A DNA stretch of 64,000 nt from DATBFG01 sp036558645 (GTDB taxonomy: Bacteria; Acidobacteriota; Terriglobia; Terriglobales; Acidobacteriaceae). The DNA lies in contig DATBFG010000101.1 in assembly GCA_036558645.1 (NCBI GenBank), positions 11,426 through 75,425 on the forward strand, read 5' to 3'. The position numbers were made by a program, and so were the translations under genes. Below, piece by piece: positions 27,245 through 36,335 of the stretch. The notes beneath the pieces were generated by a model. The model had not been told where the DNA came from. It did not search any database and worked only from the letters and a program-made list of their open reading frames with translations. The number at the start of each line of letters is the position of its first letter. Positions within the stretch are counted from its first letter, which is position 1.

Positions 27245-27709
27245 TTACTTCTTCAGAAGGCTGGTGTGGCTCGCGACGCACTGCCACTTGCTCTCTTCAT
27301 AGACCCAGGTATCCGTGAAGCGGCCTACGTGGTCATAGGGCTTGCCGTGATATGTGCCCTTAGAATGGTAAATTCCGGTCACAATCGCGGTATCGTGATA
27401 GACGTTCACCTTCACATCTTCAATGTTGAGAAGATCGGCTTTAAATTGCGGGTCGGCGATCCCCTCGAGAAATTTTCCGCGGCTGCTGACCTCACCATCC
27501 CACTCAGTGTTTACAAAGCGATCCGCGATCATGCTGGATAGGGCATTGGCATCTCTCGTGACCTGAGATTCGTTCCAGAGCCGCTCCAAGGCCAGGAGCT
27601 TGGTTTCCAACCCAGAATTATTGCCATTGCTTTGCGCCAAGCACACGCCGGCGAGCATGCAGCAGCAAAGCAAGGGCCCGAAAGCGTGTCGATAAAATCG
27701 GCAAAGCAT
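27245..27709 (-). CDS. Exported DUF4440/SnoaL-like protein
   Basis: 154 residues. Signal peptide FGPLLCCCMLAGVCLAQ, then an NTF2-like alpha/beta fold: LLALERLWNESQVTRDANAL, DRFVNTEWDGEV, VYHDTAIVTGIYHSKGTY, GRFTDTWVYEESKWQCVASH. Such proteins bind small ligands or act as enzymes of unknown specificity. Immediately precedes (54 bp) nothing on its strand; the Tat amidohydrolase on the same strand starts 50 bp upstream of its end, so the order on this strand is DUF4440 then amidohydrolase. Confidence 0.88.
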   Translation of the reverse strand: MLCRFYRHAFGPLLCCCMLAGVCLAQSNGNNSGLETKLLALERLWNESQVTRDANALSSMIADRFVNTEWDGEVSSRGKFLEGIADPQFKADLLNIEDVKVNVYHDTAIVTGIYHSKGTYHGKPYDHVGRFTDTWVYEESKWQCVASHTSLLKK

Positions 27710-27804
27710 TTGGACATTGTCGACGGGCGATGAAGGTCAGGCAATTGACCGAGGTGCGCGGTCCCTGATGCACCTAGGGCACGTTACAAAAGGACATGGC
27801 CCCG

Positions 27805-28926
27805 CTAGATTCGGCTCTTTATGAAACCCAGACCGGCAAGGTCTGCCAAGCGGCTCCGTTCAACGTTCTTGCTGCACACGAGGACGTGGAAGGTTTCTCC
27901 CATCCCTGAAGGGGTCACGAGGTGCTTGAGTTGCAGGCCGACTTTGGCGCGCTCCTGCGGCATCCGGCAGTCTTCGAAAACATCGGCAAATTGGGTGGTC
28001 TCTCCAATTCCCAAGAGGAGCTGCGACTGGGTCAGGAGTGGCTCGACCTTTAAGCCATGCTTCTCTGCGATGGCGGCAAGTGCGGTGAAATTCACGTGAG
28101 CCGTGATGTCCTGCTCGGCGGGAGCTTCATAAGGGTTGGGACTGGCGGAATGCTGGCGATACGTCATCAGCGTCCCGCGATGGCGTCCCTCCAACTGTTC
28201 GGCTCGGGTGTATCCGTAATCGACAACAATGAGAAAGCCGCGACGGATCCCTGAGCAAATCTGGTCCATGGCTGTAGATGCCGCGAGACAGGCCTCCACT
28301 CGCTCGCCGGGTTCAGGATGCACAGAATAACGATCGAGGTATTCCAGACACTCCGAGTTTGCAGGAAGGAAAACGTCTGTGAAGCGCTGGTGTTTGATAT
28401 CGACGTGTAGCTGCCCCTCGGAAGATAGAATGTCCACCGGCATTGCGTCGAAATACTCATTGGCGAAGACGATCGTGTCCTCCCCCATCGAAGGCATGCA
28501 TTCGAGAACTTCAACCTGGTCAGCCGCCATCTGCGATGCAAATCGCTCTTCCAGTCGACGCCGCAGCGCCGGGGAACTTTCGACCATGACATAGCGAAGG
28601 CATTCAGAAAACTCGGGAAACTTTTTTGCCGACCAGTCGAGAACATCTTGCGCAAACAAGCCCCGGCCAGGACCCAGCTCAACAACTTCGATCTCGGCGG
28701 GACGATCCAGAGTGCGCCACATTTCGTCAAACTGGCGGGCGAGCAATCGCCCATATACCGCATGCACATCGCTTGACGTGTAGAAGTCACCAGCTTTCCC
28801 GAACTGTTCTGCATTGCGTGAGTAGTAGCCGTCTTCTGGATCGTAGAGACACATCTCCATGTAGCGGGAGAATGGGATGGGGCCGCGCTCAGAAATTTCC
28901 ATCTTGATCTTATCTGAGACGCTCAC
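27805..28926 (-). CDS. MidA/NDUFAF7-like SAM-dependent methyltransferase
   Basis: 373 residues from GTG 28926. Family blocks: RGPIPFSRYMEMCLYDPEDG, FGKAGDFYTSSDVH, VELGPGRGLFAQDVLDW (SAM-binding), FANEYFDAMPVDIL and VVDYGYTRAEQL. The mitochondrial homologue dimethylates an arginine of a complex I subunit; the bacterial role is not settled. The GTG overlaps the preceding gene's TGA (GTGA), which decides the start; an upstream extension overlapping that gene is unlikely. Confidence 0.9.
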   Translation of the reverse strand: MSVSDKIKMEISERGPIPFSRYMEMCLYDPEDGYYSRNAEQFGKAGDFYTSSDVHAVYGRLLARQFDEMWRTLDRPAEIEVVELGPGRGLFAQDVLDWSAKKFPEFSECLRYVMVESSPALRRRLEERFASQMAADQVEVLECMPSMGEDTIVFANEYFDAMPVDILSSEGQLHVDIKHQRFTDVFLPANSECLEYLDRYSVHPEPGERVEACLAASTAMDQICSGIRRGFLIVVDYGYTRAEQLEGRHRGTLMTYRQHSASPNPYEAPAEQDITAHVNFTALAAIAEKHGLKVEPLLTQSQLLLGIGETTQFADVFEDCRMPQERAKVGLQLKHLVTPSGMGETFHVLVCSKNVERSRLADLAGLGFIKSRI

Positions 28927-29222
28927 AGGCCCGTCCGCCTGCGTTCCGCGGCATCTTGCGGCGTTCGGATAAACATTTCGACCAGGTAGTCGTGAAGGCA
29001 ATCGTAGAGCTGGCGCTGGAAGGTCCACTCAAACTGCGGGTGATCGAGATCGCGGGGATGCAGTTCGAAGTAGTACGTGTGAACCGGTATCTGCGGGTCC
29101 TTGAAATTGATGATTACTTCTACGCCGTCGCCATTGGCCCGCGCATCGAATCTCAGCAGAGGATGCTCATAGAGGCGAAGTTGCTCAAGAACGCGCTCCA
29201 GGCGGGAGTTGGAATCGGACAT
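28923..29222 (-). CDS. Small conserved-looking hypothetical protein
   Basis: 99 residues from ATG 29222 (MSDSNSRLERVLEQLRLYEH). Alpha/beta character, with YYFELHPRDLDHPQFEWTFQ and HDYLVEMFIRTP; family unknown. TACAAT lies 7 bp before the ATG and there is no Shine-Dalgarno, so the message may be leaderless. Overlaps the methyltransferase gene by 4 bp, so the two are co-translated and may be functionally linked. Confidence 0.7.
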   Translation of the reverse strand: MSDSNSRLERVLEQLRLYEHPLLRFDARANGDGVEVIINFKDPQIPVHTYYFELHPRDLDHPQFEWTFQRQLYDCLHDYLVEMFIRTPQDAAERRRTGL

Positions 29223-29342
29223 GATGAAGATTGTATCTGGAGCGGGGCTGTCGTGACGGGGCCGGCAAGATGCGGGCGCTACGTCCTCGCTGTGAAACTG
29301 CTCATACAACGAACGATGGGCGCAAAAGCCAGCGCTACGGAT

Positions 29343-30581
29343 TTATTCGTAGCGCAGGGCCTCGATTGGATCTAACCGGGCGGCCTTGATAGCGGGCAAC
29401 ATCCCGCTCACGATACCTACGAAGCTCAGGATCATCGTCGATGCAATGAGGGTTCCGGAATCAATCACGAGGTGGATGTCTCCCTCGCTGGCATCTTCGA
29501 TGAACGCGCTCCACAAGGTCAGCGAACCGACAGTCCATGACACGATATAGGCGAGCACCACACCGGCCAAGCCGCCGATGAACGTAATCACCAGTGCCTC
29601 GGCAAGAAACTGAAACAAGATTTGCCAGCGACGCGCCCCAAGGGCTTTCTCTACGCCAATCTCCCGGGTGCGCTGGGTCACCGAGACCAGCATAATGTTC
29701 ATCAAGCCAACGCCACCAATACCAAGCGTCAGCATTCCAATGAACCCAAGTAGCACCTTGATACCTACGGTAATGACGTTGAGATCAGCAAGGTCCTTCA
29801 CCGCGTCGAAGACGAATACAGCGCGCTCGTCTTTTGGATCAAAGCCATGGTGGTAGGCAAGCGAACTTCGCACTGCGCGAACCACCTTCGAGTGATCGCC
29901 CTCGTAGTCCAATACGATCGTATCGATGTTGTAGGTATTCCTCAGGTCGCTCATGGTGCTGAAAGGAATGTAGACCATGGCATTCATATTGTCGTCGCCA
30001 TTCGAGATCATGTGCTTGAGGATCCCGATCACCTGGTACGAAATGCCCTCGATGCGAACCGTTTCTCCCAGAGCATTCTGGCCCGAGAAGAGCTTTTTCT
30101 TGACGTCGTATCCGAGCACCGCGACGCGGCTATGAGCAAAGTCTTCCTGATCCCCGAAAAAGCTACCCTCCCCTACATCAACACTGCGGATATGCTGGTA
30201 CGAGGAGTACGTCCCGCGAATGTTGTAGTTCGCGCTACGAGTACCATACGAAACGAGGCTGTTCTTATTCGCTTCCGGTGAAATCCGCTTGAGCGTGGGT
30301 ACCTCGGCGCTCAGATATTCAAGGTCATTGGTGGTCAACTTGATCTGGACGCCAGCCTTGCTGCCACCGGCTTGAAGTGACGTGCGCCCAGGAAAGATGG
30401 CGATGAGATTGCCGCCGAAGGTGCGAAAGGCAATCATCAATGCGTTCTGGAATCCGGCGCCGTATGCCAGTAGCAGCACGACGGTGGCGATTCCCCAAGC
30501 CATTCCCAGCATAGTCAGGAATGAGCGTCGACGATTGTGCCGGAGTGCGTTATAGGCCTGTCGTGCCAATTCGCCGATCAT
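29343..30581 (-). CDS. MacB-like ABC transporter permease
   Basis: 412 residues. N-terminal helix RRSFLTMLGMAWGIATVVLL, a large periplasmic MacB core (about 50-280), then FtsX helices: ITVGIKVLLGFIGMLTLGIG, VSVTQRTREIGVEKALGARR, and the end AARLDPIEALRYE. Starts 2 bp after the stop of the neighbouring permease gene, with AGGAG upstream; the two probably form a heterodimer. No ATPase or adaptor gene lies next to them. Confidence 0.93.
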   Translation of the reverse strand: MIGELARQAYNALRHNRRRSFLTMLGMAWGIATVVLLLAYGAGFQNALMIAFRTFGGNLIAIFPGRTSLQAGGSKAGVQIKLTTNDLEYLSAEVPTLKRISPEANKNSLVSYGTRSANYNIRGTYSSYQHIRSVDVGEGSFFGDQEDFAHSRVAVLGYDVKKKLFSGQNALGETVRIEGISYQVIGILKHMISNGDDNMNAMVYIPFSTMSDLRNTYNIDTIVLDYEGDHSKVVRAVRSSLAYHHGFDPKDERAVFVFDAVKDLADLNVITVGIKVLLGFIGMLTLGIGGVGLMNIMLVSVTQRTREIGVEKALGARRWQILFQFLAEALVITFIGGLAGVVLAYIVSWTVGSLTLWSAFIEDASEGDIHLVIDSGTLIASTMILSFVGIVSGMLPAIKAARLDPIEALRYE

Positions 30582-30583
30582 CT

Positions 30584-31831
30584 CTACTCCTGCCGCAAGG
30601 CTTCCACCGGGGGAAGCAGGGCCGCCTTGCGAGCGGGATAGATGCCAGCGACGATTCCGGCAACGGCGAGTGAAATGATCGCGGCCGCAGCCGAAGCGGG
30701 AATAATCCGCGGCGTATCGAAACCTTCGGGCGACGGTAGTTGCGCGAGCATGGTCACGAAGCCGACCGAAATCGCCAAACCGATGCCGCCGCTAAAAGCC
30801 GTGAGGAATGCGCCTTCCACAAAAAATTGGGTGAGGATATTTCGGTGCGTAGCGCCGAGAGCTTTACGCAGACCGATTTCGCGCGTGCGCTCGGTAACCG
30901 AGACCAACATGATGTTGATGATGCCGATGGCTCCCAGGCCCAACGTTACCAGTCCCACTACACCGAGGAACCAGTCCATGGCGTCGAAGATTCTGCCAAC
31001 CTTCATCGAGTTCTCGATCGTGTCCCAGTCCTCAAAGGAGTCGTCGACCTTGGGATCAAATTGATGGCGCATTGCGATGATGTTGTGCACTTCCTGCTTG
31101 GCTGCCAGATGCTCGTCTTTCACGATGGGGCGGTAGTTCAGAAATGAAATCGCGTTTTCCGAGTTCTCCGCTTTCAGGGGGAACAAGGTGCGCATCGTCT
31201 CGACTGGGATGAAGATGCGAGAGTTTGTACCATTGTTCGCTTCTTTTCCAATCTTCGGAACAACACCAATGATTTCGAATCTGATTCCGTTCAGCAGGAT
31301 GGAACTCCCGACTGCGGGACGTCCGGGAAAAATGTTCTTGAGCAGTTCCCAACCTACGACGGCAACACGGCGATGTTCGTTATTGTCCTCATCGTTAAAC
31401 CAGCGCCCGGGATCGATGGGAACGTTGCGGATCTGGTTGTATGAGGGTGCGATGCCGAACACCTGACCGTTTGTGCTGCCGAAATCGCTGACCGCACGGA
31501 TATCCTCGCGATTCAGTACTGGCGAAACAGCACGCAGAAACTTGGCGTGATCGCGGATGGCGAGGTAGTCGTCGTAAGTGAAATTGTAGCGGCGGCCAGA
31601 CTGGAGATTTCCTTCCACGGCAGGTATGCGGCCGGGAAAAGTGAACATGATGTCTTGGCCAAGTTCAGCAAGATTTCTCTGCTGACCGCTGCGAAAACCT
31701 TCTCCCAGTCCTACGAGCAAAAGAAGCGAGCCTACGCCCCATGCGATCCCGAACATAGTAAGGAAGGAGCGCATCTTGTGTGCCCACAAGGTGGCTAGCG
31801 ACTGGCGAACGATGTCGAGAAGGACTCGCAT
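30584..31831 (-). CDS. MacB-like ABC transporter permease
   Basis: 415 residues, same architecture as its neighbour: HKMRSFLTMFGIAWGVGSLL, periplasmic core, then FLGVVGLVTLGLGAIGIINI, VSVTERTREIGLRKALGATH and the end ALLPPVEALRQE. First gene of the two-permease unit. Such permeases normally need a MacB/LolD-type ATPase and often a HlyD-like adaptor; an adaptor is encoded at 62179 but far away, so no link is claimed. Confidence 0.93.
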   Translation of the reverse strand: MRVLLDIVRQSLATLWAHKMRSFLTMFGIAWGVGSLLLLVGLGEGFRSGQQRNLAELGQDIMFTFPGRIPAVEGNLQSGRRYNFTYDDYLAIRDHAKFLRAVSPVLNREDIRAVSDFGSTNGQVFGIAPSYNQIRNVPIDPGRWFNDEDNNEHRRVAVVGWELLKNIFPGRPAVGSSILLNGIRFEIIGVVPKIGKEANNGTNSRIFIPVETMRTLFPLKAENSENAISFLNYRPIVKDEHLAAKQEVHNIIAMRHQFDPKVDDSFEDWDTIENSMKVGRIFDAMDWFLGVVGLVTLGLGAIGIINIMLVSVTERTREIGLRKALGATHRNILTQFFVEGAFLTAFSGGIGLAISVGFVTMLAQLPSPEGFDTPRIIPASAAAAIISLAVAGIVAGIYPARKAALLPPVEALRQE

Positions 31832-32088
31832 GAGAATGCGCTCAACGGCTAAGGTTCAATACGGGAACGGGAGGTCGCAGGTTCCCGCAAATATTTTTGG
31901 GGGCCCAAGCGGTTAGACCGTCGTCGTCCCGGAAGGTAACTGCCGACGTCCACATTACTGCTCTACAAAATGTTGATGTAATGTCTGTAAATCCCTGATT
32001 CGCCACGTGCAACATGAGACCGATGCTAACTTTGAGATTCAACCTTCGTCTAATCGGCCATTTGCGACTACCTGAAGGAGGACTTCCC

Positions 32089-33156
32089 GTGCTCAAACGC
32101 TGTTTGCTTGGTGTGACGCTGATGGCCGGACTTGCGTTGTCCGCAGAGTTCTGCGCAGCCCAGTCGGCCATTTTGAATCTGCCGCGTCCCAGTCAGCATG
32201 CGGTTCTTACCCAGCGCGTTGGGATCACCGACATCACCGTCAATTATCATCGCCCCCTGGTCAACGGACGACCTGTCTGGGGCAAGCTCGTTCCCTATGG
32301 GGACGTGTGGCGTGCCGGAGCTAATGAGAATACGATCATTTCCTTTTCCGACCCGGTTTCGATTGAAGGCCAGCCGCTTGCCGCCGGAACCTACGGGTTG
32401 CATATGATTCCCACGGAGAGCGAGTGGACAATCATCTTCTCGAAAAATTCGACCTCGTGGGGCAGCTTTACCTACAAGCAAGAAGAAGACGCCCTGCGGG
32501 TGAAGGTCAAGCCTCAACCGACCGATATGCACGAGGCACTTACCTATGACTTTGACGATGTGAAACCGACCTCCGCTCTGGTCACACTGCGATGGGAGAA
32601 GCTGGCTGTACCGTTCAAGGTGGACGTCAAGACCGATGACATCGTTGCAGATAACCTCCACAAGCAACTCCGGGGACTCGCGCAATACACCTGGGATGGA
32701 TGGAACGATGCGGCGAATTATCTGCTGACGGAGAAGGTGCACCTCGATGAGGCCCTTGCTTATACGGATCGCTCCATTCAGAACGAGGAGCGTTACGAAA
32801 ACCTAATGACGAAGTCCCAAGTGCTCGACGCGCTGGGACGAAAGGATGAAGCAAAGGTGGCCAGCGATAAAGCCCTGTCGATAGCCAACGCCATCCAGCT
32901 TCATACTTATGCTCGCGGCCTGCAGAACGCCGGAAAGTCAGACGAGGCATACAAAATTTTCCAAGAAAACGCCAAGAAGAACCCAAATAGCTGGATCGTC
33001 CACGTCGGATTAGCGCGCATGTATTCGGGTAAAGGTGACTTCTCAAGCGCCAGCAAGGAAATGGCTACCGCTGTGGCAGGGGCTCCCGATCCACAGAAGC
33101 AGCCATTGCAAGCGATGGCGAAACGCTTGGACGCGAAGCAGGATATCAATAAGTGA
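32089..33156 (+). CDS. Exported DUF2911 protein with TPR-like tail
   Basis: About 355 residues from GTG 32089, chosen because AAGGAGG lies 8 nt upstream and a signal peptide follows (LKRCLLGVTLMAGLALSAEF). DUF2911 region: RVGITDITVNYHRPLVNGRP, WGKLVPYGDVWRAGANENT, AGTYGLHMIPTESEWTIIFS. From about 225 on, helical repeats (NYLLTEKVHLDEALAYTDRS, AYKIFQENAKKNPNSWIVHV) look like TPRs. Periplasmic; function unknown. A 257-bp leader region precedes it with no other feature seen. Confidence 0.9.
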   Translation: MLKRCLLGVTLMAGLALSAEFCAAQSAILNLPRPSQHAVLTQRVGITDITVNYHRPLVNGRPVWGKLVPYGDVWRAGANENTIISFSDPVSIEGQPLAAGTYGLHMIPTESEWTIIFSKNSTSWGSFTYKQEEDALRVKVKPQPTDMHEALTYDFDDVKPTSALVTLRWEKLAVPFKVDVKTDDIVADNLHKQLRGLAQYTWDGWNDAANYLLTEKVHLDEALAYTDRSIQNEERYENLMTKSQVLDALGRKDEAKVASDKALSIANAIQLHTYARGLQNAGKSDEAYKIFQENAKKNPNSWIVHVGLARMYSGKGDFSSASKEMATAVAGAPDPQKQPLQAMAKRLDAKQDINK

Positions 33157-33209
33157 GAGCGATCTGACCCCATCCAATAACTGGCTGGGGTCACGCTTTG
33201 CTGTTGGCA

Positions 33210-33677
33210 CTATTCCTCCGAGAAGCGATGATCGAAATCAAAAGGCAGAGGCTTGCTGATTTCGAGTTGAGGGAAGTCCCTGTGTTCCGGGTTTATCAGG
33301 AAATTGATCTCTGCTGGAACCAGGACACTAGGCACGCGTAACACAGGCGAAGCCGAGATCCTAACCCATTCATCTCCGATGGCTCGAACCGCGGCGGGAG
33401 GAGGGCTTGCCCGCCAATTCTTCGGGAGGCTGGATATATCGACCGCCTTCACCAGGGAATCGTCGAACTCGGCTTGAAACATAACGTAGTGGTGAAGCTG
33501 CTCCGGAGACCCAAAGTGCACCAGCATCTCGAGCGCAGCCAAGGATTGGCTGCCTGCGGCATAGACAACGGGTACACCTGGACTGTTCCAACGACCTCCG
33601 AACAGGCGGGCACCTTCCCCGCTGAAGGCGATTTTTGAGTACTTCCGTTTGGTGATCCGCCAGGCGGAGACCGTCAA
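33210..33677 (-). CDS. RES-domain toxin
   Basis: 155 residues. RES family landmarks: AWRITKRKY, FSGEGARLFGGRWNSPG, VVYAAGSQSLAALEML (the R...E...S pattern that names the domain) and VPSVLVPAEINFLINPEH. Characterised members degrade NAD+ (NAD+ phosphorylase or hydrolase) and stop growth until neutralised. Begins with TTG overlapping the antitoxin stop (TTGA), with GGAG 7 nt before, so it is coupled to the antitoxin. Confidence 0.92.
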   Translation of the reverse strand: MTVSAWRITKRKYSKIAFSGEGARLFGGRWNSPGVPVVYAAGSQSLAALEMLVHFGSPEQLHHYVMFQAEFDDSLVKAVDISSLPKNWRASPPPAAVRAIGDEWVRISASPVLRVPSVLVPAEINFLINPEHRDFPQLEISKPLPFDFDHRFSEE

Positions 33678-34147
33678 ACAAAGACTCCGTGCTCCAACTG
33701 GCCAACAAGGGACTCTACCTCACGAGCACCGGTCTCCGTACGGGAGTAATCGAGTGGAGTATGGCCTTCCAATGCTTTCTTGGATGAAGTCATCCAATTG
33801 ACCGCGGATTGCACGTCGCCCTCAAAGAGCTCAACGGCCTTCTCGAAAACATTGGCGATTCTCAGCAGCCGCTCGGATTCATCCAGAGTCAATCGCCCGG
33901 ACGTCTTTCTGCGCGCCAGCGTCCGTTCAGGGATCGCCAACACCTCAGCGAGACGAGAAACAGGAATATCGCTCTGCGCGGAGAGCCGTTGCAGGGAGTC
34001 GTAGGATAGGCCCCGTTCAAGCTTGTGAATTAACTCGGCGGGACTTGCGGCCGGCAATCCGAGGCTCGCGCCCTGAGACCGGAATCTCACTCGAGCATGA
34101 CGCGGTTTATTGGAGGCATGCAGATTTTCAAGATGAGGACGGGCCAT
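33674..34147 (-). CDS. Xre/MbcA/ParS-type antitoxin of the RES toxin
   Basis: 157 residues. N-terminal Xre-like HTH region (PAELIHKLERGLSYDSLQRL, SRLAEVLAIPERTLARRK), then the DUF2384 toxin-binding domain (SERLLRIANVFEKAVELFEG, AVNWMTSSKKALEGHTPLDY). Binds and inhibits the toxin and represses the operon, probably at the twin sites just upstream. Gene order antitoxin-toxin is the standard for res-xre modules. Confidence 0.93.
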   Translation of the reverse strand: MARPHLENLHASNKPRHARVRFRSQGASLGLPAASPAELIHKLERGLSYDSLQRLSAQSDIPVSRLAEVLAIPERTLARRKTSGRLTLDESERLLRIANVFEKAVELFEGDVQSAVNWMTSSKKALEGHTPLDYSRTETGAREVESLVGQLEHGVFV

Positions 34148-34169
34148 GCTGGAAGCTTAACATAGTTTC

Positions 34170-34203
34170 TGCCATTTTGGCAATATATCAATGCCATGTG
34201 GCA
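34170..34203 (-). promoter_or_regulatory. Twin operator sites of the RES-Xre operon
   Basis: TGCCA-TTT-TGGCA at 34170-34182 and TGCCA-TG-TGGCA at 34192-34203, flanking an AT-rich -10 candidate (TATATT on the minus strand, 34183-34188). Two near-identical palindromes 22 bp apart, two helical turns, fit cooperative binding by the antitoxin. Confidence 0.65.
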
Positions 34204-34214
34204 GAATGCACCAA

Positions 34215-35117
34215 CTAGCGTTGACTACCGACTGGGGCTGGAACGGGTTCTGCCGGTTTCTGTTCCGGATAGTCATACACTCCCCTGCCCGCCTTCTTGC
34301 CGAGACGTCCGGCTTTCACGTACTGCACCAGCAGCGGTGCCGGGCGATATTTTTCCCCCAGGCTTTTGTGCAGGTATTCGAGAATATGCAAGCGAGTGTC
34401 GAGGCCAACGAGATCCACTAGTTCAAACGGCCCCATGGGGTGATTCAGTCCCAGCTTTAGGGCCTTGTCGATATCAGCCGCCGAGGCGATTCCCTCTTGC
34501 AACATGAAGAATGCTTCGTTGCCGATCATGGCGTTGATTCGGCTGGTAATGAAGCCCGGGGCTTCCTTGATGACGACTACCTCTTTGCCCATACGTTTGC
34601 CAACTTCCGCGGCGGCCGCGAGAGTCTCATCATCGGTTTCGAGAGCTCGGACGACCTCCAGCAGCTTCATCTTGTGCACGGGATTGAAAAAGTGCATGCC
34701 CACACATTTCTTTGCGCGATAAGTAACGCTGGCAATTTCGGTGATGCTCAGGGAAGAGGTATTCGAGGCAAGGATGGTTCCGGGACGGCAGATCTTGTCG
34801 AGCAAAGTGAAGATCTCGATCTTTGATTCCATCTCTTCGGGAACTGCTTCGATCACCAGATCCGCTTCGCGCGCCGCCTCCTCAACGCTGCCGGCGTATT
34901 CCAGACGAGCGAATGCTGCGTTCGCATCAGAAGAGGAGACCTTTCCCAGTTCGACCGCTTTGTCGAGATTCGTGCGAATCTCGGTTTCAGCTTTGCGCAA
35001 TGCGTTTGGGAGGAGGTCCTCGAGAACCGTGCGGTAGCCACCCAGCGCGGCAACATGGGCAATACCGCGCCCCATGATGCCCGCGCCGATGACGGCAACC
35101 GTTTTCACCTCGGCCAC
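34215..35117 (-). CDS. 3-hydroxybutyryl-CoA/3-hydroxyacyl-CoA dehydrogenase
   Basis: 300 residues. N-terminal Rossmann fold VAVIGAGIMGRGIAHVAALG binds NAD(P); ASNTSSLSITEIA and KKCVGMHFFNPVHKMKLLEV carry the catalytic Ser/His region, with the Glu in KEAPGFITSRINAMIGNEAF. Stand-alone type (no hydratase domain), so a role in acetoacetyl-CoA reduction or phenylacetate/fatty-acid breakdown. GTG start overlaps the TAG of the small upstream gene by one base; GGGAGG lies 7 nt before. Confidence 0.95.
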   Translation of the reverse strand: MAEVKTVAVIGAGIMGRGIAHVAALGGYRTVLEDLLPNALRKAETEIRTNLDKAVELGKVSSSDANAAFARLEYAGSVEEAAREADLVIEAVPEEMESKIEIFTLLDKICRPGTILASNTSSLSITEIASVTYRAKKCVGMHFFNPVHKMKLLEVVRALETDDETLAAAAEVGKRMGKEVVVIKEAPGFITSRINAMIGNEAFFMLQEGIASAADIDKALKLGLNHPMGPFELVDLVGLDTRLHILEYLHKSLGEKYRPAPLLVQYVKAGRLGKKAGRGVYDYPEQKPAEPVPAPVGSQR

Positions 35118-35305
35118 TACTGGCCTCCCTTTTCGATGCGTGTAAGCACGCTCTCGAAATTGCCCATCGCTGCTCGCAAGCTTTCTGACAGGCGTTTGCG
35201 TTCTTCGGCTTCCATCATCGGAACCGAGGCGCTGATACGACGCAGAGTTGTGTTGATGTCATCGACGTAGTTGATAAGACGAATGAGTTCTCCAGTGGCT
35301 GCCAT
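35117..35305 (-). CDS. Small helical protein upstream of the dehydrogenase
   Basis: 62 residues, MAATGELIRLINYVDDINTT...RKRLSESLRAAMGNFESV, predicted mostly helical with heptad-like spacing. No known family. GGAG about 10 nt before the ATG and a one-base overlap with the next start support translation as part of a two-gene unit. Could be a small partner of the dehydrogenase, but that is a guess. Confidence 0.65.
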   Translation of the reverse strand: MAATGELIRLINYVDDINTTLRRISASVPMMEAEERKRLSESLRAAMGNFESVLTRIEKGGQ

Positions 35306-35449
35306 ATGAAAGTGCTCCTGCGCCTCAAATTGGTTTAATTCTCGGAGGCGAACCGACTATTTTCAATGCTGCGAACGATTTAGTAAAGGTCGCGAAGGTA
35401 AGATCAATTAGTTTTTTTAATCGAGCGATTAGAGCAGATCACGAATCTA

Positions 35450-36310
35450 ATGTGCATGGCCGAAAAACCTCTCAAACGATACATATTTGCCAGCGACTTC
35501 GACCAGACGTTGACGTTTAACGATTCCGGCTATGTGCTAAGTGAATTGGTGGGCATTCCGACCGAAGAGTTCGAGCGGAAGGCGAACGGCATGGCCAAAC
35601 TGAACCTGGTGCAACAGGGCGCAGAACTCGCCTACCTGCTGCTGCACGACCCTGAGTTCAACAGTCGCGTGCGCCGCGAGCATCTTTTCGAAGTTGGCAA
35701 ACGGATCCGCCTGAAGGAAAATATCGAACTCCTTTATGAAATTCTGCGCGTAGGCATCGAAGGCTACCATTTCGATTTCTACGTTCTATCCGCGGCTCCG
35801 GTCGAAGTAATCCAATCGGCACTCGAAGGCATGGTTCCTCCCAGCCACATCTTTGGAACTGAACTGCGCTACAAATCGAGCGGTGAGGTAGAGAGCATTG
35901 CACATACGACGGCTGGTTATGGCAAGGTGGCTCGACTTGATATTTTGCAGAGCGATTGCCAGGTCGGTCCCGACCACGTGATCTATTGCGGGGACGGCAG
36001 CTCCGATGTACATGTGATGTTGCACGTGAATGCGCGTGATGGATTCACAGTCGCTGTCTCCGAGGCGCGCTCCGTCTCGCAGGTCGCCAAGCGAACTGTG
36101 CTCAGCAGCAACGCGCTCGCGGTTCTGGCCCCAATCCTCGAAGATATCGTGGCCTGGCCGCGGCTCCGCATCCGAGAGTTCTTCGAGTCGAAGGGAATGC
36201 TCATTCACGAATGGGATCGCGTTCGCACCGACTGGCTGACACTCCGACCCGTGGTGGTCGCGGGCGCAATTCTAAAAGGCGAAATCTTTGCGGAGGCATC
36301 CGGAAAGTAA
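35450..36310 (+). CDS. HAD-family phosphatase
   Basis: 286 residues. Motif I DFDQTLT (Asp16, Asp18), motif II region FYVLSAAPVEVIQSAL, motif IV CGDGSSDVHVML; the cap insertion lies between about 30 and 110. Resembles phosphoserine-phosphatase-like HADs; substrate uncertain. ATG at 35456 (MAEKPLK) is an equally good start. Followed 25 bp later by a hemerythrin gene on the same strand. Confidence 0.88.
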   Translation: MCMAEKPLKRYIFASDFDQTLTFNDSGYVLSELVGIPTEEFERKANGMAKLNLVQQGAELAYLLLHDPEFNSRVRREHLFEVGKRIRLKENIELLYEILRVGIEGYHFDFYVLSAAPVEVIQSALEGMVPPSHIFGTELRYKSSGEVESIAHTTAGYGKVARLDILQSDCQVGPDHVIYCGDGSSDVHVMLHVNARDGFTVAVSEARSVSQVAKRTVLSSNALAVLAPILEDIVAWPRLRIREFFESKGMLIHEWDRVRTDWLTLRPVVVAGAILKGEIFAEASGK

Positions 36311-36335
36311 GCGCTTTTCGAGCGATAATAGCGCG

